Shown piece after piece: positions 11,463 through 21,701 of a stretch of 64,000 nt of DNA (position 1 is the first letter of the stretch; each line of letters begins with the position of its first letter). The position numbers and the translations under genes were made by a program. This DNA is from Gerris lacustris (Eukaryota; Arthropoda; Insecta; Hemiptera; Gerridae): positions 62,900,388-62,964,387 of the forward strand of contig OX578277.1 in assembly GCA_951217055.1 (NCBI GenBank). The letters are read 5' to 3'. The notes under the pieces were generated by a model. That model made no database searches. It was not told the origin of the DNA and was given only the letters and a program-made list of their open reading frames with translations.

Positions 11463-11975
11463 GAGCATACCAAGGGTAACGGAAGCTATGTGATCGTTCT
11501 GGAGAAAGAAAATTATTTTGTCTTTGATTTCAAAAATTCCAAGTCAGAAATCCGTTTTAGACATCAGAGAACATTAACTACTCGTCTGATTAATTATAGA
11601 TGGTACGTCATAACTAGCCCATTGTTGGTCCCATGCAAGTTTCAACCTTCTGCGCCTATCTTTCTCTTCCACATGCGCACAAACATACACTTAATTACAC
11701 CTATATCTTTAAAAGAACCCATCTGATTTTTATAACATTTTGATGGTTTGTCGAAAGTAGCCCACAGATAGCCCAAGATTAATTTAAACCGTCTGCTTTT
11801 TTTAAATTTTGCTACATTCATACTTAAATTCGTGTAAAAAATCAAAACAATTTAGAAATATTTAACAAACGGGGGAAAATTAAATTAATTTGAACAAAAT
11901 AGCTCGTAAAAGGATAAAATTATTAAAGCATATGAAATCGGAAGCCACACTAATTGGCAGACGTTTTTAAAAAAG
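11463..11975 (+). repeat. Family A interspersed repeat, near full length
   Basis: Starts with the hairpin-side sequence (CCGAGCATACCAAGGGTAACGG), continues through 'gatcgttctg' and the 'cttccacatgcgcacaaaca' block, and ends in 'gaagccacactaattggcag'. The GTCT tract and the CCGATTTT module are deleted in this copy (near 11565-11600). The plus frame 11490-11726 and minus frame 11642-11845 lie in the repeat. Confidence 0.8.
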
Positions 11976-12154
11976 GAAAAACTTATTTAAAAAAATAATT
12001 AAAATTAAAAAACTGATAAAAATCCTGAAATGGATCATCCCAAAATCTAACTACCTTAATTATATTACATATACTTTGACTGCTAAATTTATTTATTTTT
12101 ATTAATTCAATCTTATTTACTATAAAGTTCTTTTATAACAAAAGAATATTAATA

Positions 12155-12660
12155 ATTACAAGATAAAAAGAACTTTTTATATACTGCGTTTTTAAATTTT
12201 CTGTTGAATCATATGTAATGTTGATAATATAATTGTCATTGTTATATATAATGTTAGAGAAAAAAAATACATAGTTCCGAATTTGTCACACGTCAATTAA
12301 TTTATTTCTTTGTTTACTTTTCGCTGTCATTCAATGTTTACCTCTAAATAAAAAATCACAAATTTGAAACCCGTCAAAATGACGATTGTAAATACTATGG
12401 GATATGTCAAAACAAATAAAATAATTTGCGAATGTTTTCCGAACTAACTTTCCATACAGCAAAATTTGCTGAAAACTAATTAAATTCTTCTGAAAGATGG
12501 CTAAAAGTATTAAAATAATGCATTGTCATCGTGTTCTGAGCTATTCTAAATGTTTCAAATGTTTAGCTACTCGGGAAGTTAGTTAAAAATCGATTGCAAG
12601 ATTTGTACTGGACAAACAAACAAACAAACATGCAAGAAAGCAATCTAATAAAAACGTAGT
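12155..12660 (+). repeat. Family H interspersed repeat
   Basis: Starts near a tight palindrome ATAAAAAGaaCTTTTTAT (12163-12180) and ends in an (AAAC)n tract with 'gcaagatttgtactgg' before it and 'taataaaaacgtagtaa' after it. The same order is found at 24667-25430 (forward) and 56697-57293 (reverse). No coding capacity. Confidence 0.75.
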
Positions 12661-13720
12661 AATAAATGATTCAGTAGTAACGAAATCATGAATAAGGGTT
12701 GAATTTAAAGATCATCAAATCAATCTATAGTACTCTCCAAATAAAAATATTCAAATTGCAATGAAAAAACGTTAATAGGAGTTTATAAAATAATTTGTTA
12801 CACTATGATTACATTTTATTTTACATACATAGTTAAATTTTTATTTAAATCAGCTGCTACGCTGATTTATTTTCATAGACAATAAAAATTGGTAAATGAT
12901 TGAAGGCATTTGGAAAGGTTAAATATTTAACGACATTTAAACGAGGTATTAAGCAGTCATTAAATATGTATAACATTATTTAGTAATAATTTTTTGAGCA
13001 AATTAATTGTTTATACTAACATTTAATCAATTTTGAGAGTTTGTAGTTATATGATGTGTATTATTATTACATGGTAAACGTTCATAAAATAGTATTAGCT
13101 TTTTCTTAAAAAAATATAAAATAAATTTATAAAGTTTTAATATTATACTAAATTCTTCTCACTTCATAATCATGTGATTTTGTACACACTCACACATGCC
13201 CACACAAAAATATCAATTTACAGTCATTTATAATATTTTTTTATAGTATATATTGTTAAAATCCCAATGATTATGCACAGATTTAAGAAACATTAAGAAT
13301 ATTATCAAAAAATAATAAATACACAAATAATACGATAAATTATAGCGACCTAACTAGTGGAAGCTTACAAACCTGTTTACTAAGGAATGAACCTTCTTTT
13401 CGAAATACATTTAAAATATATGGAGGTAGTTTTATTTAAATATAAGACAAGAAATTATACAAATATCTTGAATATAATTCACAAGATAAGTTCGAATAAT
13501 GTAAGGACTATAAATACGGTCTTTAATCTGATTTAAAACGCGTCTGTAAATTTCTTAATCTTTCGATTTATTTTATCAGAAATATACAATATATAAATTC
13601 ATATCAAAATACCACCAGTAGAAAAGGCGTAAGAACATTTTGCACCGAAGGAAATCCCCATATTAAATTTCTCAAAAGAACCTTATGCGAGTGTTGTAGC
13701 CGCTAATTCAGTGTATTTTA
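12661..13720. other. AT-rich sequence, nothing recognised
   Basis: No repeat shared with the rest of the window and no plausible reading frame was noticed. Confidence 0.5.
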
Positions 13721-13724
13721 TTTA

Positions 13725-13950
13725 TCTGTGTAGGTAGTCGGTTACGGGGCGAGAGTCGCGCGGAGATAGTATATCGTACGCCCCCATGGGGAGCCCTGCC
13801 GAGAGATTTAATGTCTGCCGTCGTTATTTGTGCCGTGCACGAATATCCGCCGTAAATTTTAAAGCCCGTGGTAGAGCTTTCCGACAGGAAACCAGCCCCT
13901 CTCATTCCGTTTACTGATAGAAACTGAAATGGACTGTTGCATGGATTCAC
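13725..13950 (-). other. GC-richer island with an open frame; possible exon
   Basis: About 220 bp stand out sharply from the surrounding AT-rich DNA. On the minus strand an 80-residue frame (13950-13708) of mixed composition runs through it with no recognisable domain. On the plus strand a good-looking splice acceptor (pyrimidine-rich, ending 'ctgtgtag' at 13713-13733) precedes a frame of about 40 codons that stops near 13857. I do not recognise either product. It could be a host exon or an unrecognised repeat; neither is shown. Confidence 0.3.
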
Positions 13951-15063
13951 AAATTAAGTAATCAGACATTACGCTACGATGTCGGGACAGAGAAACCAGA
14001 ATGCCGATATGCTACAAAATATACGTACAAAGATTCCATCCTGTGGATTTAGATATTTCGTTTGGAAACATGTTTGTTTCAGGTCAGAGCTAAATGTGCT
14101 TGCAGTAAATAACAGGATGTAAAATTTACCTTCTAGATTCAAATGTGAGGATTATAATCAAACATTGAATTACCACGAAGCCTCAATAGAACATAGTTAT
14201 CACCAATACCTGAAACACATGGAAGTCATTAGCTACCTTTAGCTGACTGAAGATAAATACTTATAAAAAAAAAATCATTTTTAAAAACTTCAATTTGACA
14301 ATATTCCTTGATTTATTTTATTGATTAGCCTCATTTATGAAATTCTAAAATAGATTGAAGTTTAAAATGGAACTTAAATTGAATAAATAATTTGTTACAC
14401 TAATCGTGAAAAATGTTATCTTTGTAACATTTAGCGCCGACTCAATTTGAATCAAGCTTAATTAAATGTTATCTTGCCGGGATGTATAGACACATTTACT
14501 TAAACTCGTATATAAATTAGTCAAGACAAATTTTAATTTTAGTAATTACATAGATAAATTAAAAATTAAAATATCCATAATTCAAAAAAATGTTTGCCAT
14601 TGAAGATCACAATTGGATACTGCATTTTGTTTTCTTAAAGTGTGGGAGGTTAATAAGACTGTACAATGTCAAACTAAGGTTTTACAATTTTTATTAACAT
14701 AGACGTCTCTATTTTACTCCCAGCCTTCCTTATTCGTAACATCAATAATCCTTTTCATATGATTTATACCTACGGTATCCTATCTATCAACAGGGTAGTG
14801 TTCACAATATATAGTTACGTTTTGGCAGCTAGAATTTGATATAAATCGTAAGAAATTATACTTTTATTACAAAACATACAGTTCATATTAATGCTTTTAA
14901 AAAAAGATAATTTCTTTTTTCTTTTGTGAGTCAATTTGAAACATAGTAATACATTAGCTTACCGAGTTATCGATATGCTCAAATATGTCTTATATTGTAA
15001 ATACTCTTACTTTAAAATAAAGATATAATAAACTGGTTTATAATTAATTAAAATAAATTTATC

Positions 15064-15068
<5 letters not shown>
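13951..15068. other. AT-rich sequence, nothing recognised
   Basis: No shared repeat or coding frame was noticed. Confidence 0.5.

Positions 15069-15145
<77 letters not shown>
15069..15145. repeat. (TA)n microsatellite at left transposon end
   Basis: Uninterrupted TA dinucleotides run directly into the left terminus of the element beginning at 15146. With the matching tract at 17768-17941, this suggests insertion into an existing TA microsatellite, or TA expansion at the duplicated TA target. Confidence 0.9.
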
Positions 15146-15148
<3 letters not shown>

Positions 15149-15718
15149 TATGTCCCCAGTTCGAGTTGCCTATAGGTGTAAGTAACAAAAAATTTCATTT
15201 TTCGAGAAAAAGTTATTCTTTATAATAATTTTTGCTTGTTTTCAAATAAAGAATTATCATATTAAAAATCTTGTACTATGTACATTGTACCCAAAAATTA
15301 CAATTTTTAAAAATTGTACAAGAGTAAAGTGGGGTTATTTTTGATTTTTCGAAATAATGTTACTCTTTATAAAATTGTTTATTTAATATCCTAAGGTAAT
15401 TTATGACATAAAAAGTGAAAATTTATGACAGAAATTACCCCTCTCCCTACTGTCCCAGGTTCGGGTTGCCTATAGGTGTAAATGACATAAAATTTCATTT
15501 TTCGAGAAAAAGTTATTCTTATATAAATTGTTGCTCATTCTAAAACCATGATTAATCGTACAAAAAATGTTGGACCATGCGCTTTGTACTCACAAAGTAC
15601 AAATCTCTAAATTTATCTAAGGCATAAGTGTACTTATATTTGACTTTTTGAGAAAATGTTATTCTTTATCATTTGCTTCGCCTTGTTTAAAATGATGATG
15701 TTTCTAGTTAAAATAATT

Positions 15719-15916
15719 CAATTTTTTAAGTTTTTGGTAGTTTTCATACTACGGAAAGTTAAATTTTAATTTAAATCAAATTATAATTATTATTAACTAC
15801 GGGAAACAGACAGTGACTATACTGGAAATATAGAGGCCCGTGGTTCAAATCCCGGCACAGGAGTGTATTTTTCACTGTCTGTTTCCCGTAGTTAATAATA
15901 ATTATAATTTGATTTA
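15719..15916. mobile_element. Palindromic tRNA-derived SINE insertion
   Basis: The 198-bp insertion is flanked by an exact 13-bp direct repeat, AGTTAAAATAATT (15706-15718 and 15917-15929), a typical target-site duplication. It contains 'ctggaaatatagaggcccgtgg' and the RNA polymerase III B-box-like GGTTCAAATCC, as in a tRNA T arm. Its two ends are inverted copies of the SINE tail ('actacgggaaacagacagtg' and complement). The A-box half of the tRNA-like head is missing. The related simple copy is at 27525-27712. Confidence 0.75.
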
Positions 15917-16249
15917 AGTTAAAATAATTGTACCATGTACTCTCTACCTAAAATGTTTATTATTTAATTTTTACATACAAAAATATTAGACAAGTTCGGT
16001 AACTTAAGTCTTCTATTTCAAAATTTAAGTTTTAATTACAATTTATAAAGTAATTAGTTAACGAAAATATTAAAAAAAAAACTTATTTATGTCTCTCTTG
16101 ATTTTTTTATATTACACTCTTAAGATAATTGTTTTAAGTAGAGTAATAAGGTAATAAATCATAAATATGTGATAAATAGTAAAAACAATACTATATTACA
16201 CCATAAAATACATTAATGAAATTTCAAAAACATAACTTATTATAATAAA

Positions 16250-16967
16250 CTGGTACATTAGCACTAATTGGAGCTATTCAACAGTTCAAGTTGTGGTCAA
16301 AAACAGTTATGTAATAAATTTAGATAACTTTTATTATTTAAAGTTGTATCCAAAATGCATGGTCCTATAATTTTCGTTGATGTCATAGCACACCCAACAT
16401 TAACTTTTTCATATATCTGACTATTAGTTTTTGTGACAAAAGCCCAAATTCTAATGTGCTGTGACGCTACGTGGCTGTTTGTAGAGAAAGTTGATTGATC
16501 ACTAAAAATTATATTTTTATGAAATGAAATTATGCGTGTAATTTTTGCATCTAAATTTAAAAAAAAATCGAGCCTTAAAGCATTGTCTCCATTTTCTAAT
16601 TTATGAATTAAATTAGGCCTAAATAGAAAAATTTTGTTTTGTTAAAATTCTTTGGATATGCGGCTTACTGATAGATAATTCCAACGCTCTTGAGTGTAGG
16701 GATTGCTTATTATTTTCTATAACAGAGTTTAAAACTAACAAAGTTGTAGCATCATCATTTTCATAAACTTTCTTATTTCCCTCTATATCATCTACACTGC
16801 CAGATCCATAAAATTTTCATTCAATTTTTTTCAAATTTTGTCTTGTCACAAAAACATTTGGGTTCTTCATATTAAATAACTGAATGTTGAATGTATAGGT
16901 GTTTGTACGACACATCACCTATGCCATAACATTTTACTAAATAAATTCGCTGATCTATAGTCAGCAT
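16250..16967 (-). pseudogene. Tc1/mariner-type transposase remnant
   Basis: Reading the minus strand from an ATG at 16967 with several frame changes gives family-typical segments in the right order. First comes an N-terminal helix-turn-helix region (QRIYLVKCYGIGD, then NVFVTRQNLKKIE, then FYGSGSVDDIE). A second helix-turn-helix follows (SLHSRALELSISKPHIQRIL). Next are HKLENGDNALRLDF and the catalytic-core block IIFSDQSTFSTN, then KVNVGCAMTSTKIIGPCIL and a LNNKSYLNLL segment. These match insect IS630/Tc1/mariner-type DDE transposases. At least three frameshifts or stops, including one at NLKKIE, and loss of the C-terminal catalytic residue make it non-functional. It was recognised by manual translation; the family assignment is from motif memory. 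Confidence 0.7.
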
Positions 16968-17766
16968 GATTAAAGTATTAAAATTAAATATTAAATTATA
17001 AATAAAATATGTCTTCAAAATTACCTTCAAAAAATTAAAATAAAAAATACTTCATAAGTACTCACAAAAGTTTGTAGAAAAGTAAATAACACAAATAAGG
17101 CAGTGTTGCCTTTTTGTTACATAAATTTAATCCAAATTTTTGAAAAGATTTTGAAATAAGATTTGCCCTTTGTAGGTAGAGAGTACATGCTACAATTATT
17201 TTAACCAGATAAATCTTCATTTTAGACAAAACGGGAAAAATGATAAAAAATAACTTTTTATTAAAAAGTCAAAAATAAGTCCACTTATGCCTTGGATAAA
17301 TTAAGAGATTAGTACTTTTTGGGTACAGTGTACGTAGTACAAAATTTTAAATATGATAATTCTTCATTTGAAAACAAGCACAAATTATTATAAAGAATAA
17401 CTTTTTCTCGAAAAATGAAATTTTTTGTTATTTACACCAATAGGCAACCCGAACCTGGGACAGTAGGGAGAGGGGTAATTTTTGTCATAAATGTTCACTT
17501 TTTATGACATAAATTACCTTAGGATATTAAATAAACAATTTTATAAAGAGTAAAATTATTTCGAAAAATCATAAATAACCCCACATTACCTTTGTACAAT
17601 TTTTAAAAATTGTAATTTTTGGGTACAATGTACATAGTACAAGATTTTTAATATGATAATTCTTTATTTGAAAACAAGCAAAAATTATTATAAAGAATTA
17701 CTTTTTCTCGAAAAATGAAATTTTTTGTTATTTACACCTATAGGCAACTCGAACTGGGGACATACT

Positions 17767-17949
<183 letters not shown>

Positions 17950-17978
17950 ATATAAAGTAATTTATATATATGCAAAAT

Positions 17979-18557
17979 AGTACATTACGCGTCGAGTGTG
18001 GAAAGTAGAATTTTGCATGCGAGTGTGGAGTTTGCACCCGAGCGACAGCGAGGGTAGTAATACCACACGAGCAATGCAAAATGCCGTTTTCCCACGAGTT
18101 GCGTACCGTACTTTATCTACGATTGTTAGATTTAAATAATAAATACAGAAAATAATAAACTTGCTGTATGTGAGTTCGTATCTCTTCTCTTGATAAAGAT
18201 GGCATTAATCTTGAGTTGTATTTTTTGCCGAATTAATTATTTCTGGAGGAGTATTATTCTCTACATTTTCGTCAAAGCCACTTGATTCATTTATTGTTTT
18301 TCACTAAAAACTCGATATAAACAGTTACTTTAATAAAATAATAGCAAAATAGTTTTATTAAATGTAAACAAACTCGCTAATCGTGCGTAAAGCTGAAGAA
18401 TTCCTCTTCTTTACCACGCTAGCGCGGTAAAGAAGAGGAATTCTTCAGAACCATGAGACGCGCATGCGCAATGAATACAAGTACGTAAATAATCACTTTC
18501 TACGCATCTAAACAGATATATAATGTTTATATTTCGTATCAATCGTAGATAAAAGTA
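17979..18557 (-). mobile_element. Family I element carrying a gene fragment (copy 1)
   Basis: Nearly the same 580 bp recurs inverted at 41517-42099. One end is an imperfect hairpin-forming block of about 135 bp (17979-18113, AGTACATTACGCG to its near-complement). The rest is bounded by the inverted pair ACTTTATCTACGATTG (18111) and its complement (18557). Inside, on the minus strand, is a coding-like frame (about 18300-18170) with SGFDENVENNTPPEIINSA followed by PSLSRERYELTYSKF, broken by indels here. The last motif resembles the N-terminal domain of Crypton-type tyrosine recombinase proteins (pattern LPxKSRERYExxYxxF). It is probably a non-autonomous derivative that retains or captured one exon. 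Confidence 0.6.
18393..18448. repeat. 56-bp near-perfect palindrome
   Basis: Arms CTGAAGAATTCCTCTTCTTTACC (18393-18415, described here in part) and its exact complement (18426-18448) surround CGCTAGCG, itself palindromic, with one mismatched pair. The equivalent palindrome in the second family I copy (41623-41679) keeps the arms but has a different centre (CACACAGTGTGC). Confidence 0.85.
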
Positions 18558-19774
18558 ATTTATTCATAGTGAAAAAGTGGCAAATAAGGAAATGTAATGC
18601 AGTAAATAATTGTATAAAGCAATAGTGTAAAAGGAAGTGGATATATAAACACTTTCATTATTATAATTTTTTATCACGTAATAACGTGTTACATTTTAGG
18701 GTTAATATCCTCTATTGTATATGGTCTAACCATAAAGTATTTTTGATAATGATATTAAGGATGTAAACAACGATGAAACAGTTTTATTACTAAGTTTATG
18801 ATCCACTCATTATGTTTCAGGCCTGTAAGTGTCTGTTTGAGGGGAGAAATATACATAGATGGTCCTTGAGTTTATGAGATTTTTATAGTTTTACTGCCCT
18901 CTAGTATAATAAGAAGCCATAAGACCATGGGAATGTTGAGGAGGATGCCATGAATGCGGTCTCTAGTTTCCAGTCCGGAGGTAGCACGAGGCTTCCCCTA
19001 GTCATAAAAAGCTTCTTTGTTTTCTTTTTGTGTTGTCACCCCACCCCTATTGCTGTCACCATCCTTGGAAAGACTCCATTGCAAGAGGGAATCCTGCATC
19101 CTTGGTCTCCCCTCCGTTTCATCCATACTGTTTCAGGATAACACCCTATGAATCCTTCGGGCGCCCTATCATGAATCTACCGGAAAGAGACGATTTAAGC
19201 CGCCGACGGGCGGCAGGCCAACACCCTTCTGAGTTTAACTCAATGCGAAATTTCCGGCCGTTTGTTTGCATTATTCTTTTATTCCCCTACATTTTGTTTA
19301 CTTTATTTCAATATTTTACTGAGTCGAGTATAGAGTATAAGGATTTATGTTTTATAATAAACTTGAAACGACTACACTAAAATATGAATACATTGAATAA
19401 GTGATCAATACCCTACGCATTCTCTTCTTGCTCCCTCTTTGAATTTAAAATTCGTTTGTTTATTCAAAGATAAAAGGGAACATTATCATAGAGCTTTATG
19501 TTCTGAAACACATAATATAGGTTATTTCTAGTGAAGAAAATAAATTCAAAGTGCAAAAGGGTTCAATTTATTGTCAAAAAATAACAGTCCAGTTTCGATC
19601 ATTTTAGCTAGTCATCAACAGTATACTGATACTACCAGTCACAAACAACTTTTAACAATTTTGATGTTAAATATTTATTCACAAAAACAATCTCTCGTCA
19701 TTACTAATCAGAAACAACTTCAATGTAGGAATGTAGATAATATATATTCGATACTATATCATTTTATAGACTAC
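18558..19774. other. No gene recognised; GC-richer segment at 18820-19260
   Basis: 18820-19260 is richer in G and C than its surroundings and contains overlapping plus frames 18950-19141 and 19030-19380. Neither product shows a domain I recognise. The phrase 'cgccgacgggcggcaggccaac' near 19200 looks like untranslated sequence of some retrotransposons, but I cannot assign it. Confidence 0.35.
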
Positions 19775-20370
19775 TGTTAGCCCCCAAAATTTGCTGTGTT
19801 TCTGCATAAAGTGATGCTATATCTATATAGCAATAACAATAAGCTTCTAGGTAGCACGACTAGATAGCATATAATATGTGTTAATTACAATATTATTTAT
19901 TTTTAATCTCAGATGTATCTAATCATTGTTATCAAACCACTTGTTATTGTTATACTTCAGTTTATTTATATGTTCTATTAACCTTCACCATAGTTACCAT
20001 TAAGTTAGAGGGTTTTTGTTAATTTGTTTACCCTTTTTGTTACTGTTGTTATTGTTATCTAAAGTATTATTGTATCTTCTATTTAAATCTTTCAGGCCGA
20101 GGAAAAAACAAATACTATGTTTGATACTGGCTCTGATAAAATCAAAACGAAAATGTTCATTGTAAATATCTCTTAATAAAATTATTTATTTATTTATTAA
20201 TAAGCTTCTTATATAATACATATTTCCAATCAATACGAATCTGTGCAAAACAGAGGCCAAGAAATTGGTTCATCGAAGACATCACCTAGGAGTCAAAGAA
20301 TATAAGTTAAGTCTGTTAATTAAGATCAATCAAGAAAAAACGGAACTTTTCCGTACCAAATAATATCAAA

Positions 20371-21186
20371 ATGTCGGCAGATATTAAGTTGAAATATGCA
20401 GGACTTATTTATCTTATAGAAATGTATAATTGGTGCGAATTTCAGCTCAATTGGCGTAATATATTCAGCTCAAAAAACTTTAAGATTGTTACAATAGATA
20501 AGTTAGAAGGGGCTTCTAACTGGTGTGACTGGAAATTTCAAATTCGAATTCAGCTACAAGCACATGGAGCAATTTCAGCAGTGCAAGGTACTCTCACTTA
20601 CCCTAACCCTGCAGCAAATTAAGCAACAACTGAAGATAAACTTAACTGTGAAAAGACAAGAGCTCACATCCTTAGAACTGAATATATGGCCCAAAATTTA
20701 ATTGTCTCTAGTCTCAGTAAAGAAGTGAGACAATTAGTGATCATGTGTAACACTTCTAAGGAAATGTGGGACAAACTCCACGGAGTTTATGAACAGAGAA
20801 CTGAACAGAGACAAGGCAGACTGTTCAATATCTTTTTTGGTGTGAAGGAAAAAGATCCTGATGACAGTATTGCTAATCATATTGCGAAATTAGAGAAATT
20901 GTGGTGTGAGTTACAGGACGAAACTTGGAAAGAGGATCGAATAAAACTTCCTGAGTCATTATTTAAAAATCGGGTATTAAATACATTACCAGCATGTTAC
21001 AGTGAATTCATCAACGCGTGGGAATCAGTACCAAAGGATCAGAGGAAGATAGGACTTCTTAGAGAAAGGCTCTGTACAGTGGAATTGCGATTTCAGGAAC
21101 GAGATGAAAAACCGCTAACTGGAGCTCTGGTAGTTTCAAATAGAGTAACAGGCAGTACATCCTCGGAAGCAAAAAAAATCACGTGA
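20371..21186 (+). pseudogene. gag: copia gag, interrupted
   Basis: The first 84 codons (20371-20622) include LEGASNWCDWKFQIRIQL, the N-terminal part of copia-type Gag (compare the family's LxGxNYxxWKxxM). The frame stops at a TAA but resumes in the same frame through 20686-21186. That second part contains SLSKEVRQLVIMCNTSKEMWDKL and ESLFKNRVLNTLPACYSEF, typical of the UBN2/gag-polypeptide domain. It ends at an A8 homopolymer, after which the reading frame shifts. Normally this protein forms the retrotransposon particle. One nonsense codon and one frameshift mean it cannot be made intact here. Confidence 0.85.
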
Positions 21187-21653
21187 AGACGAAGCCCAAA
21201 AATGAATCAGAAGGTAGAACTGGAGTGGTGTGCTGGCAGTGTTCTTTGCCGGGGCACATTAGGTTTTTCTGTCCTCAGAATAAAGGTAAGAATAAAATTA
21301 AAAATTCAAGTTCCTCAGCTTATGTTGGTGTGGGAAATCATAATCATAAAAATGAACCCTGGGTGGCAGATTCAGGAGCCACTAATCATATGACTAACAG
21401 AAAAGACTGCTTTAGTACATGGGGACCATTTAAGAATCCGGAATATGTCCAGATTGGAAATGGGCAGTGTCTAAAAGCAATAGGGAAAGGAAACATTAAT
21501 GTCACAATGATTTTACCCCATAAGCAGAAAGAAGGATATCTGGAAGGTGTCTGGTATGTTCCAGAACTTGGTAAAAATCTTTTTTATTTAATGAGCGTTG
21601 TAGACAAGGAAGTTACGGTAAAATTAGATAGGGAATTTTGCAAACTTTTTTGA
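21183..21653 (+). pseudogene. pol: copia nucleocapsid zinc knuckle and protease
   Basis: This continues Gag in a shifted frame. Residues 17-30 form a CX2CX4HX4C zinc knuckle (C17, C20, H25, C30), used for RNA binding. Residues 60-66 (WVADSGA) hold the aspartic protease active site DSG at D63-G65. The end is an in-frame TGA at 21651-21653, after which homologous sequence continues in the same frame (GKLDGIAKREGYLY), so the stop is a point mutation and not a natural end. Confidence 0.85.
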
Positions 21654-21701
21654 AATGGGAAACTTGATGGTATAGCGAAAAGAGAAGGGTATCTCTACTT
21701 A

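Noticed and set aside
19775..20215. Firm call of a 5' LTR for the copia element
   Set aside because: TGTTAG start and AATAAA are suggestive, but no second LTR and no convincing primer-binding site were found; kept only as a possibility in the element entry.
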